Part shown: positions 7,739-16,150 of the stretch, piece after piece | Layout: every line of letters starts with the position of its first letter | Position numbering within the stretch: position 1 is the first letter of the stretch | Assembly (NCBI RefSeq): GCF_029690045.1 | Contig: NZ_CP121464.1 | Span: 3,162,001-3,226,000, forward strand | Length of the DNA: 64,000 bases | DNA from: Janthinobacterium rivuli | GTDB taxonomy: Bacteria > Pseudomonadota > Gammaproteobacteria > Burkholderiales > Burkholderiaceae_D | Direction of reading: 5' to 3' | The notes under the pieces: model-generated | What the model was told of the DNA's origin: nothing | What the model saw: only the letters and a program-made list of their open reading frames with translations | Database searches by the model: none | Translations under genes and position numbers: made by a program

Positions 7739-8389
7739 ATGCACAGCATCACATCCCCGGCCGGTTCGCTTGAACTCTACACCGACAGCTCGCCCAACGG
7801 TTTCAAAGCCACCATCGCGCTGGCCGAACTGGGTTTGCCCTACCAATTGCGCCACGTGCGCATCGAGCAGGGCGAACACCGCTTGCCCGCTTTCCTGGCC
7901 CTCAATCCGCATGGACGCATTCCCGTGCTGGTCGACCACGACACGGGCGTCACCGTGTTCGAATCGGCCGCCATCCTGCTGTACCTGGCCGGGAAAACGG
8001 GGCGGCTGCTGCCGAAGGCGCCCGCGCAGCGCTGGGCCGCCATCACCTGGCTGCAATTCCACGCGGCCAGCATGGGGCCGATGCTGGGCCAGCGCGTGCA
8101 TTTCGAGATCGCCGAGGCAGGCGCGAATGCGGCCGCCACGGCGCACTTTCGCCAGTTGTGCGGCGCGGCGCTGTCCAGCATGGATGGCCGCCTGGCGAAC
8201 CACGCCTACCTGGGCGGCGACGCCTATTCCATCGCCGACATCGCCAGCTTTGGCTGGCTGCATATCGCCGACCTGATCGGTTTCAAGCTCGATGACTGGC
8301 CGCACGTGGGCGCCTGGTACGCCCGCGTGGCGGCCCGCCCGGCCGTGCAGCTGGGCATCACCATTCCCGCGCCCGCGACGGGCGCCTGA
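7739..8389 (+). CDS. Glutathione S-transferase family protein
   Basis: The protein is 216 aa from the ATG at 7739. A thioredoxin-fold N-domain (about 11-88) carries the cis-Pro (RIPVLVD, Pro62) and the ES pair that binds the gamma-glutamyl group (FES, Glu75-Ser76). An all-helical C-domain follows, with YLGGDAYSIADI as the family's N-capping box. The TDSSPNGFK segment resembles YfcG/Ure2-like nu-class GSTs, which act as disulfide-bond reductases. It is followed 18 bp later by a flavin-dependent oxidoreductase, probably in the same transcript and under the divergent LysR regulator. Its physiological substrate is unknown; detoxification of an electrophile is plausible. Confidence 0.88.
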   Translation: MHSITSPAGSLELYTDSSPNGFKATIALAELGLPYQLRHVRIEQGEHRLPAFLALNPHGRIPVLVDHDTGVTVFESAAILLYLAGKTGRLLPKAPAQRWAAITWLQFHAASMGPMLGQRVHFEIAEAGANAAATAHFRQLCGAALSSMDGRLANHAYLGGDAYSIADIASFGWLHIADLIGFKLDDWPHVGAWYARVAARPAVQLGITIPAPATGA

Positions 8390-8407
8390 TTTTTATCAAG
8401 GAACAAT

Positions 8408-9433
8408 ATGAGCATGGACATCACGCAAGGCGCTTCATCGCAAGCCTTCACGCAGCACCGCGGCTACCGCCGCATGTTCGCGCCCGGCGCGCTCACCGTC
8501 GGCATTTATCTGCCGCTGCGCTTTTACCAGGGCGACATGCGGGCGCTGGCCGGCCAGGCCGACCTGGTCGCCGCCATGGACAGGCAGGGCTTTGCCGCCG
8601 CCTGGGTGCGCGACATTCCCCTGTTCGACCCGCGCTTCGGCGATGCGGGCCAGCTGTTCGACCCGTGGACCTACCTCGCTTACCTGGCGGCGCGTACGGA
8701 CTCGCTGGCCTTGGCCACGGGTAGCGCCATCTTTACCCTGCGCCACCCCATCGACCTGGCCAAGGCGGCCGCCAGCATCGACCAGCTGTCGGGAGGACGC
8801 CTGGTGCTGGGCACGGCGTCGGGCGACCGCGCCAGCGAATTTCCCGCGTATGGCGTGCCGTACGCCACGCGCGGCGAGCGCTATGCGCAGGCCGTGCAGC
8901 TGTTCCGCCAGTTGCTGCGCGCCGGCCCCGCCAGCGTCAAAGGCCCGCTGGGCAGCATCGAGGGCCTGGAACTGCTGCCCAAGCCCGTGGCGGGCGCCAT
9001 TCCCCTGGTCGTCACCAGTTCCTCGGGCCAGCCTTTGGCATGGATAGGGCGCCATGCGGACGGCTGGCTGACGTATCCGGAAGCGACGGATACGCCGGAA
9101 GGGCCGCGCCGGCTGGCGGACAAGATCCGCGCCTGGCGCCGGTGCATCCCGGATGGCGGCTTCCGCCCCCACATGTGCAATGAGTGGCTGGACTTGGTGG
9201 ACGACCCCGACTACCCGCGCACGCCCGTTCGCAGCGGCTATGTGCTGCGCACGGGGCGCAAGGGCTTGATCGATTTGCTCGGTGAATGGCGCGAAGCGGG
9301 TGTCAACCATGCGGCGCTGGGCATCCAGCATGGCCAGCGCCCGGCCGCGGAAGTGCTGCAGGAACTGGCGCAGGAAGTGCTGCCGCATTTTCCCTCGCAT
9401 GCGGCGCCGCCCAGCGCCGTGCCGCGTTGGTGA
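8408..9433 (+). CDS. LLM-class flavin-dependent oxidoreductase (luciferase-like)
   Basis: This 341-aa protein of the bacterial luciferase-like monooxygenase superfamily has the TIM-barrel pattern: WVRDIPLFDPRFGDAGQLFDPW, then LATGSAIFTLRHP, then the LSGGRLVLGTASGDRASEF loop that holds FMN, then PLVVTSSSGQ. The ATG at 8408 sits 8 bp after an AAGGA site. The family uses FMNH2 or F420 to oxidise small organic substrates. In this GC-rich betaproteobacterium FMN is more likely. It is in tandem with the GST gene, so the two may process the same compound. Substrate not predictable. Confidence 0.85.
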   Translation: MSMDITQGASSQAFTQHRGYRRMFAPGALTVGIYLPLRFYQGDMRALAGQADLVAAMDRQGFAAAWVRDIPLFDPRFGDAGQLFDPWTYLAYLAARTDSLALATGSAIFTLRHPIDLAKAAASIDQLSGGRLVLGTASGDRASEFPAYGVPYATRGERYAQAVQLFRQLLRAGPASVKGPLGSIEGLELLPKPVAGAIPLVVTSSSGQPLAWIGRHADGWLTYPEATDTPEGPRRLADKIRAWRRCIPDGGFRPHMCNEWLDLVDDPDYPRTPVRSGYVLRTGRKGLIDLLGEWREAGVNHAALGIQHGQRPAAEVLQELAQEVLPHFPSHAAPPSAVPRW

Positions 9434-9450
9434 AGGGGAGATTAACGCGC

Positions 9451-10737
9451 TTAAAACGCGTGGCTGGCGGCGTAAATCAGCAAGCCGGCCAGGCCGCCCA
9501 CGATGGTGCCGTTGATGCGGATGAATTGCAGGTCGCGCCCGATGGCCAGTTCGATGCGCTCGCTCATTTCATCCTTGCTCCACAAGTCCAGGCGGGCGGC
9601 GATGAAGGCGCCCACCTCCCCCCGGTAGCGGCGCACCAGCGAGCCGCTGCCGGCGACGATGGCGTCGTTCAGCCATGCCCGCGCAGCTTTGTCCGTTTCC
9701 AGCACCTTGCCCGTGTTGCGTGCCAGGCTGGCGATGGCTTGCGCCAGCAAGGGCTGGTCCGCGTGCAGTTCGGTCAGCAGGCGCGTGCTGAGGTGCTTCC
9801 AGACGTCGCCCAGCATGGCTTGCACGGTATCGCTGGCGATCAGTTGCAGCTGGTAGCGGCGCACGGTTTCCTGCCACTGCGGGTCGGCCTTCAGGTGCAG
9901 GGCGCTGTCGGCGATCCAGCCGGCGATGCGCTGGCGCAGCGGGTGCTGCGGATCGACGCGCACGGCGAGGGCGAATTTTTGCAGCGAGGCGATCATGCGC
10001 GGTTCATACGCTTTCACGGCCTTTTTCACGAGTGCGTTCTCGATCTGGAAAGCGCCCAGCACGAAGTCGCCGATGGCCGCGTGATGCGTCTCGTCGTCGA
10101 GGTAGGCGGCGCTGCGGTCGAGCAGGAAGTCCAGCAGTTCCTGCGGCTTGCCGTCGGCGATCAGCGCATCGATGCAGTCGGCCGCCACGTCCGATACATT
10201 CAATTGTCCCAGGTAGTTGCTGGCTTGCTCGCGCAGCAATCGCCCCAGTTGCTGGTGGTTGGCCATCGCCAGCAGCTGTCTGGCGACGCTGGCGCTGGCC
10301 ATGCCCAGCTGCCGGGCGTGGCTCTCGTCACCGAGCCAGGCGCCCAGGCGCGCGGCGGGATCGGCTTGCGCGATGCGTTCGGCGATGCCTTGTTCGGTAA
10401 TGAAATGGTTTTCCACGAAGGCGCCCAGGCTGCGGCCGATGTCGGCCTTGCTGTTCGGGATGATGGCCGTATGCCACAGGGGGATGCCCAGCGGGTGGCG
10501 GAACAGGGCGACGACGGCGAACCAGTCGGCGATCGCCCCCACCATGGCCGCTTCGGCGAATGCTTCCACATAGCCCCAGGCGGGGTGGCCGTCCCGCTGC
10601 GAGCGGGCCACGGCGAAGACCAGCGCGGCCAGCAGCAGCAAGCCGACGGCCAGCCACTGCATGTTGCGCAGGCGCGCGCGCTTGAGCTGGTCCGTGCTCT
10701 GGTCCAGTTGTGCGATGAGGTCGGGGGAACGTTGCAT
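9451..10737 (-). CDS. DUF445 family membrane protein
   Basis: The protein is 428 aa from the ATG at 10737. An N-terminal membrane segment (about 24-45) is followed by the DUF445 signature GAIADWFAVVALFRHPLGIPLWHTAIIP (described here in parts: AIADWFAVVALFRHP at about 70-84). A long helical, soluble-looking region comes next, with a C-terminal hydrophobic hairpin (INGTIVGGLAGLLIYAA). The family (YjiN in E. coli) has no established biochemical function. The same frame stays open upstream of 10737, but that part is antisense to the permease gene and not coding. It converges on the oxidoreductase gene and lies 77 bp past the permease stop. Confidence 0.85.
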   Translation of the reverse strand: MQRSPDLIAQLDQSTDQLKRARLRNMQWLAVGLLLLAALVFAVARSQRDGHPAWGYVEAFAEAAMVGAIADWFAVVALFRHPLGIPLWHTAIIPNSKADIGRSLGAFVENHFITEQGIAERIAQADPAARLGAWLGDESHARQLGMASASVARQLLAMANHQQLGRLLREQASNYLGQLNVSDVAADCIDALIADGKPQELLDFLLDRSAAYLDDETHHAAIGDFVLGAFQIENALVKKAVKAYEPRMIASLQKFALAVRVDPQHPLRQRIAGWIADSALHLKADPQWQETVRRYQLQLIASDTVQAMLGDVWKHLSTRLLTELHADQPLLAQAIASLARNTGKVLETDKAARAWLNDAIVAGSGSLVRRYRGEVGAFIAARLDLWSKDEMSERIELAIGRDLQFIRINGTIVGGLAGLLIYAASHAF

Positions 10738-10814
10738 GGATGGCGGCCTGCGGTGGTTGCGAGACCGCCATCTTAACTGCGGCAGCGACAGGATGTGTCG
10801 CTGCCGGGGACTTT

Positions 10815-12212
10815 TTACTGTTGCGGGTGCAGCAGCGAACGGCGGCGCGCGTAGCCGAAGTAGATGACCAGGCCGATCACCAGCCAGATGGAAAAGGCCA
10901 GCCAGGTGACCCAGCTGAGGAAGGTCATCAGACCCACGCACAGGATCACGGCCAGCGCCGGCACGTAGGGCACGCCGGGGCAGCGGAAGGCGCGCGGCAG
11001 GTCCGGGCGCTTCTTGCGCAGCACCACCACGGCAATCGAGACCATGGTGAAGGCGGCCAAAGTACCAATGTTGATCAGTTCGGCGAGGATGTTGAGCGGG
11101 ATCACGGCGGCGATCAGGCCGAAGACGATGCCGACCAGCCAGGTGGCGAAGAACGGCGTGTGGAAGCGCGGGTGCACGGTCGACAGGCGCTTGGGCAGCA
11201 AGCCGTCGCGCGACATGGCGAAGATGATGCGCGTCTGGCCGAAAGCCATCACGAGGATCACGGTGGTCATGCCGAGGATGGCGCCCAGGTCGACGAAGCC
11301 GGCGATCCAGTTTTCGCCTGCATACTGCAGGGCCAGCGAGACGGGATGGTCGACGCCGAGGAATTTTTGGTACGGCACGATGCCCGTCATGATGGCCGAG
11401 ACGACCACGTACAGCACGGCGCACACGGCCAGGGAACCGATGATGCCGATCGGCAGGTCGCGCGACGGTTTCTTGACTTCCTCTGCGGCAGAGGTGACGG
11501 CGTCGAAGCCGATGAAGGCGAAGAAGACGAGGGCGGCCGCGCTCAGCATGCCGTGGTAGCCGAACGGCATGTAGGGCTGCCAGTTGGCTGGCTGCACGTG
11601 GCGCGCGCCGAAAATGATGAACAGCAGCACCACGCCCACCTTGATGGCCACCATGATGTTGTTCAGGCGCGCCGATTCGCGCACGCCCCAGCCCAGCATG
11701 GCCGTCAGGGCCAGCATGATGACGAGGGCCGGCAGGTTGATGAAGGTGGTCACGCCGGGCAGGGCACCCGGTGCGGCAGTCAGGGCCACGGGCAGGGCGA
11801 TGCCAAAGCCCGACAGCAGCGACTGGAAATAGCCGGACCAGCCGACGGAGACGGCGGCGGCGGCCAGGCCGTATTCGAGCAGCAAGTCCCAGCCTATCAT
11901 CCAGGCGGCCAGCTCGCCCAGGGTGGCATAGCTGTACGTGTAGATGGAGCCTGCCACGGGCACGGTGGAAGCGAATTCCGCGTAGCACAGGGCGGCGAAG
12001 CAGCAGGCGACGGCCGCCACGACAAACGACAGCGACAGCGCGGGGCCGGCCGTCAGCGCGCCCGTGCCGGTGAGCACGAAAATGCCCGTGCCGACGATGG
12101 CGCCGATGCCCATGAGGACAAGGTCGAAGGGCCCCAGCACTTTCGCCAGGCCTCCCGGTTTCTTGCTGTGGGCGATCATGTCATCCAAATTCTTGGTTCT
12201 AAATAAGCTCAC
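10815..12212 (-). CDS. APC-superfamily amino acid permease (cationic amino acid transporter-like)
   Basis: This 465-aa protein has about 12 membrane segments and an APC core. The first helix carries the unwound substrate site GIGAIVGTGIFVLTG (about residues 35-49), and PVAGSIYTYSYATLGE and FFAFIGFDAVTSAAEEVKKPSRDLP are typical of the YfnA/CAT subgroup. It probably imports amino acids by H+ symport in the inner membrane. The start is GTG at 12212, preceded by AGGAGA five bases upstream. The sequence begins with the family-typical FRTKNLDDMIA. It has its own transcription unit; the terminator at 12359-12390 separates it from the sugar operon. Confidence 0.9.
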   Translation of the reverse strand: MSLFRTKNLDDMIAHSKKPGGLAKVLGPFDLVLMGIGAIVGTGIFVLTGTGALTAGPALSLSFVVAAVACCFAALCYAEFASTVPVAGSIYTYSYATLGELAAWMIGWDLLLEYGLAAAAVSVGWSGYFQSLLSGFGIALPVALTAAPGALPGVTTFINLPALVIMLALTAMLGWGVRESARLNNIMVAIKVGVVLLFIIFGARHVQPANWQPYMPFGYHGMLSAAALVFFAFIGFDAVTSAAEEVKKPSRDLPIGIIGSLAVCAVLYVVVSAIMTGIVPYQKFLGVDHPVSLALQYAGENWIAGFVDLGAILGMTTVILVMAFGQTRIIFAMSRDGLLPKRLSTVHPRFHTPFFATWLVGIVFGLIAAVIPLNILAELINIGTLAAFTMVSIAVVVLRKKRPDLPRAFRCPGVPYVPALAVILCVGLMTFLSWVTWLAFSIWLVIGLVIYFGYARRRSLLHPQQ

Positions 12213-12358
12213 TGTGTCTCCTGGTGGTTTTTGTCATGGCGCCATTGCCGCCTCGTGAGTAGCACGACGCAGCCAGATTCTAGCCCACGCGCCCGTGATT
12301 CCTGAAGGAAAACCGTACGGTGCCGTGCGCGCCAGCCCTGCAAACTTGTCCAGCAGGC

Positions 12359-12390
12359 AAAAAAACAGCCCCGGATGGTGGGCCGGGGCT
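12359..12390 (-). terminator. Intrinsic terminator of the GalNAc catabolic operon
   Basis: On the minus strand an 8-bp stem AGCCCCGG/CCGGGGCT (12390-12383 with 12374-12367, 8-nt loop) is followed by a GTTTTTTT tract at 12366-12359. It lies 34 bp after the stop of the MFS gene and is a textbook Rho-independent terminator. Confidence 0.85.
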
Positions 12391-12423
12391 GGAAAGGAGA
12401 CTGCTACAGTTGCTTACTCTGGC

Positions 12424-14211
12424 TTATTTGGCAAAGTGCGCTTCAATTTCCTCCAGCGTCTTGCCCTTGGTTTCCGGCAGCAGGAAGGCCGCCGCCAGGA
12501 AGTACAGCACTGTGCAGCCGGCGCCGAAGAAGAACAGGGTCGAATAGCCGTGCAAACCCACGGTTGGCAGGAAGATGGCGGCGATCACCGTCGAGACGAA
12601 CTGGTTCACCAGCAGGGCGATGCTCATGCCGTTCGAGCGGATGCGCGTCGGCATCAGCTCGGACAGGGCCAGCCACACGCACACGCCCGGTCCCACGGCG
12701 AAGCTGGACACGAACACGCAGATGGCAATCGCCACCAGCCAGCCGTGCGTGGACGAGGGCACGGGGCCCAGGCTGGCCTTCTCGATGCGCAGCGGCGCCT
12801 CGCGCCCGGCGGCCGGGTCGGCAAACGGATTGAGGTGCAGCTTGCGGAAGAACACGCCGATCACGCTGTCAGGCTGCACGGCGTCGTCGCGGGCGATGGT
12901 CACCTGGCGCAGCACGGGATCGTCGCTGCGCAGGCTTTTCACGTTCGTGAACGGGCCGTAGGCGTAGGCGATGGTCAGCTGCTGCGGCGTGCCGTCGGCC
13001 GCCGCGCCCAGGGCCGTCAAGGCGGCCGCATCGAGGTTCAGGCGCAGAGCATCGGCTTGTACCTGGGCGGCGATGGCGGGGCGTACGTCGGCCAGGTGGG
13101 CTTCGGCGCTGCGGAACAGCAAGCCGGCCGCCAGCAGCGAGACGACGATGCCGCCCGTGCCCAGCATCAGCAGGAACTTGCGGCCCTTGCGGTCCACCAG
13201 CAGCACGGCCACCACCGTCATCACGGCATTGAGCACTTTCAGCAGCACGTCGGCCATATTGGCCGAGGCGCCCGACAGGCCCGCCTGGTTCAAAATATTG
13301 ACGACATAGGCGAGGATGGAATTGATGCCCGTCGCCTGCGTGCAGGCGAGGATCAGGCAAGCGAGCAGGAAAGGCAGCACGTAGCGGCGGCTCAGCAGCG
13401 GATCCTTCGCCTTGCCGCTGGCCTTGGCCGTATTTTCCGGCGTGTCCTGCATTTCGCGCAGCTCGATGTCGGCGGCGGCGGGCAGGCGTGTGCGCAGCAG
13501 CGACTGGCGCGCCTGCTCGATGCGGCCCCGTTGCGCCAGCCAGCGCGGCGACTCGGCCAGCAGCAGGGCGCCGACGGTAAACACGAGGCCCGGCGTCAGA
13601 CAGACCCAGAAGATGCTGCGCCAGGCCTGGTCCTTGGCCGTGAAGATGGCGGCGATGCGGCCCGCTTCCGGCAACGCCTGCGCCGCCTGCGTGGCCGTTT
13701 CCACCGTCTGCGCCTGCAGCAGGCCGATCAGGGCGGCGGCCACCAGGCCGATGGTCAGCAGCAGCTGGAACAGGGCGGCGCCGCGTCCACGCTGTTGCGC
13801 GGGCAGGCATTCGGCCAGGTACAGGGGCACGACGACGCCGATCAAGCCGCCGCTGATGCCTTGCAGCAGACGGCCCAGCAGCAGCGGCGTGTAGCCGTCG
13901 GCCAGGGCGATCAGCGGGATGCTGGCGCTGAACAGGGCGCCGGCCAGGAACATCACCCAGCGCCGGCCGATGATATCGGCCAGGGCACCGGCGAACAGCG
14001 ACGACAGAACCGAACCCAATAGCACGGCGGCGACGATAAAGCTCAGCTGTTGGGCCGTCAGTTTCCAGGCCACCGAGGCCGTCGATTCCAGATAGGGCAG
14101 GGCGCCGGCGATGATGCCGATGTCTATGCCGTACAGCAATCCCCCCATGCCGGCAATAAATAGCAGGTAGCGCATGGCCCACACGGGGGCCTTGTGTGAC
14201 GTGTCGTGCAT
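12424..14211 (-). CDS. Sugar-porter MFS transporter, probable GalNAc permease
   Basis: The protein is 595 aa from the ATG at 14211. It has the sugar-porter marks of the major facilitator superfamily: GALADIIGRRWVM (loop 2-3 motif), PLYLAECLPAQQRGR (after TM4), LLAESPRWLAQRGR (TM6 end), LVDRKGRKFLL, and LPETKGKTLEEIEAHF at the C-terminus. It is about 100 residues longer than usual. The extra part (about residues 385-500) lies between the ninth and tenth membrane segments and is soluble-looking. As the last gene of the operon beginning with agaS, it most likely carries GalNAc across the inner membrane, taking the role of AgaP. The substrate is inferred from context only. Confidence 0.85.
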   Translation of the reverse strand: MHDTSHKAPVWAMRYLLFIAGMGGLLYGIDIGIIAGALPYLESTASVAWKLTAQQLSFIVAAVLLGSVLSSLFAGALADIIGRRWVMFLAGALFSASIPLIALADGYTPLLLGRLLQGISGGLIGVVVPLYLAECLPAQQRGRGAALFQLLLTIGLVAAALIGLLQAQTVETATQAAQALPEAGRIAAIFTAKDQAWRSIFWVCLTPGLVFTVGALLLAESPRWLAQRGRIEQARQSLLRTRLPAAADIELREMQDTPENTAKASGKAKDPLLSRRYVLPFLLACLILACTQATGINSILAYVVNILNQAGLSGASANMADVLLKVLNAVMTVVAVLLVDRKGRKFLLMLGTGGIVVSLLAAGLLFRSAEAHLADVRPAIAAQVQADALRLNLDAAALTALGAAADGTPQQLTIAYAYGPFTNVKSLRSDDPVLRQVTIARDDAVQPDSVIGVFFRKLHLNPFADPAAGREAPLRIEKASLGPVPSSTHGWLVAIAICVFVSSFAVGPGVCVWLALSELMPTRIRSNGMSIALLVNQFVSTVIAAIFLPTVGLHGYSTLFFFGAGCTVLYFLAAAFLLPETKGKTLEEIEAHFAK

Positions 14212-14249
14212 GGTAACTCCGGGACGGGGTTGAGGTAAGTTGAGGTGGT

Positions 14250-15344
14250 CTAGCGGGTGGAAAGATCGATGGCCGCGCCTTCGACGAAGACGGACACTGG
14301 CTGTAGTGTGGAATCGAGGACGACGATATCGGCCCAGGCGCCCGGCGCCAGGCGGCCCCGTTCGGACTCGCCCAGGTAGTCGGCCGGGTACAGCGACAAG
14401 CGGTTCGAGGCGTCGGCCAGGTCCAGGCCCAGGTCGACGAAATTGCGCAGGGCCTGGTCCATGGTCAGCACGCTGCCGGCCAGGGAACCTGTGGCCAGGC
14501 GCACGCAGCCCAGGCATTTGTAGACGCGCTGCGTACCCAGGCCGTATTCGCCATCGGGCATGCCGGTGGCCGAGGTGGCGTCCGTCACGCCGTACAGGCG
14601 CGGAATGGCGCGCAGGGCCGCGCGCAGGGCGCCCTTGGCCACGTGCTGCAGGTCGGGGATGATTTCCGCGTATTCGGCATGCGCCAGCGCCGCGCCCACC
14701 ATGCCCGGGTCGTAGTGGGTCATGCCCGTCATGCCGTTGTACAGGTGGGTAAAGCCGGAGACGCCGGCATTCAGCGCGGCCACGCCTTCGTCATACGTGC
14801 CGGCGCTGTGGCCGATCTGCACGCGGATGCCCATCGCCGCCAGTTGCGGGATCAGTTCCAGGTGGCCGGGGATTTCCGGCGCCATGGTCAAGACCTTGAT
14901 GGGCGCGATGGCGTGGAAGCGCTGCACCAGCGCCAGGCTGGCCTGCACCACGTCGGGCGGCTGCGCGCCCAGGCGGTGCAAATTCAAAAACGGGCCTTCC
15001 AGGTGCACGCCCAGCATGCGCGCGCCGTTGGCAGGGCGCTCGGCGATGACGCCGGCCAGGCCTTGCAGGGCGTGCAGGATCGACGGCTCTTTCGCCGTCA
15101 GGGTGGTGCCCAGCAGGGCCGTGGTGCCATGGCGCGCATGCACCTGCGCCACGGTGGCGCCCGCGTTCCCGCCTTCCATGATGTCGACGCCGGCCGCGCC
15201 ATGCACGTGCAGGTCGATGAAGCCGGGCAAAATGGTCAGCGCGCTGTCGGCGGCAGGGTCTTCTTGTATCTGGACGATGCGCTGGTCAAAGGTGATGGTG
15301 CCCGTGATCCAGCCAGATGGGGTAAGGATTCTGCCGCTCAGCAT
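14250..15344 (-). CDS. nagA: N-acetylglucosamine/galactosamine-6-phosphate deacetylase (NagA/AgaA family)
   Basis: This 364-aa amidohydrolase removes acetate from an N-acetylhexosamine 6-phosphate. The metal and catalytic residues are visible: DLHVHG (His46, His48), HLEGPF (Glu116), QIGHSAG (His179), FTHLYNGM (His200) and the catalytic Asp255 in VTDATSATGMPDG. Family-wide annotation would be NagA. Since agaS, agaZ and a ROK kinase stand upstream, GalNAc-6-P is the likelier substrate, the AgaA role. It follows agaR with a 3-bp gap and precedes the permease by 38 bp, so it is translated from the same transcript. Confidence 0.9.
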   Translation of the reverse strand: MLSGRILTPSGWITGTITFDQRIVQIQEDPAADSALTILPGFIDLHVHGAAGVDIMEGGNAGATVAQVHARHGTTALLGTTLTAKEPSILHALQGLAGVIAERPANGARMLGVHLEGPFLNLHRLGAQPPDVVQASLALVQRFHAIAPIKVLTMAPEIPGHLELIPQLAAMGIRVQIGHSAGTYDEGVAALNAGVSGFTHLYNGMTGMTHYDPGMVGAALAHAEYAEIIPDLQHVAKGALRAALRAIPRLYGVTDATSATGMPDGEYGLGTQRVYKCLGCVRLATGSLAGSVLTMDQALRNFVDLGLDLADASNRLSLYPADYLGESERGRLAPGAWADIVVLDSTLQPVSVFVEGAAIDLSTR

Positions 15345-15347
15345 GTG

Positions 15348-16115
15348 TTATTCCGCTATAAAAAGTTCGATGCCCAGCTTTTGCAGCCCTTCGCGGTACT
15401 CCTGGCTGATGCTGGCATCGGTGATGACGGTATCGACCCGGTCCAGCTGCACGATGCGGTGCAGGCTGACGCGGCCGAACTTGGAGGCGTCCGTGAGGAC
15501 GATGATTTTCTTGGCCCGTTCCACCATCTTGTGGTTCAGGCTTGCTTCCGCTTCGTGGTGGGTGGTCACGCCAAACTGCAGGTCGAAACCGTCGACGCCC
15601 AGAAACAGCTTGTCGAAGCTGTAGGCCTGCAGACAGGTTTCGGCCTGGCTGCCCTGGATCGACAGCGACTGCTTGCGCAGCAGGCCGCCCGTCAGGATCA
15701 GGTCCACGCCGGGCGCGTCGGCCAGTTCCCACGCGATGTTCAGGCCATTCGTCGCCACCGTCACGCCGGTCGCATCGCGCAAATGGCGCGCCAGCGAGAT
15801 GGTGGTGGTGCCCGAGTCGATGATGATGTTGTCGCCAGGTTCCACCAGCCGCGCCGCATAGGCGCCGATGCGCTCCTTCTGCTCGTGGTTGATGGCGTCC
15901 TTCTGGCGTATCGTGTGTTCAGGCGGCGGCGTGCGCGTGAGGGTCGCGCCGCCGTGGCTGCGCGTGGCCATGCCTTGCGCTTCCAGCGCATTCAAGTCGC
16001 TGCGGATGGTGACCGCGGACACGCCGAGCTTTTCCACCAGATCGGTCACCTGCACCGAGCCCTGCTGGGCAAGCATTTGGAGGATGGATTCACGGCGTTG
16101 GCTGGTATTTCGCAT
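15348..16115 (-). CDS. agaR: DeoR-family repressor, probable AgaR
   Basis: The protein is 255 aa from the ATG at 16115. A DeoR winged HTH covers about residues 5-58 (RRESILQMLAQQGSVQVTDL, then VSAVTIRSDLNALEAQG), and a phosphosugar-sensing DeoRC domain spans about 75-235 (IIIDSGTTT, then ILTGGLLRK, then LFLGVDGFD). The family binds operators rich in CTTTCG-like motifs and is released by a sugar phosphate. Such sites are present in front of agaS, the GH31 gene and the second TonB receptor. It lies inside the operon it should control, between agaZ and the deacetylase. The AgaR name is inferred from locus content. Confidence 0.85.
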   Translation of the reverse strand: MRNTSQRRESILQMLAQQGSVQVTDLVEKLGVSAVTIRSDLNALEAQGMATRSHGGATLTRTPPPEHTIRQKDAINHEQKERIGAYAARLVEPGDNIIIDSGTTTISLARHLRDATGVTVATNGLNIAWELADAPGVDLILTGGLLRKQSLSIQGSQAETCLQAYSFDKLFLGVDGFDLQFGVTTHHEAEASLNHKMVERAKKIIVLTDASKFGRVSLHRIVQLDRVDTVITDASISQEYREGLQKLGIELFIAE

Positions 16116-16150
16116 GGTGGCGGGCTCAGTAAAAAATGAAAATACCGAGC

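Noticed and set aside
10738..11988. N-terminal extension of the DUF445 frame by 417 codons
   Set aside because: Wholly inside the permease gene in another frame; the family's usual N-terminus begins at the ATG at 10737.
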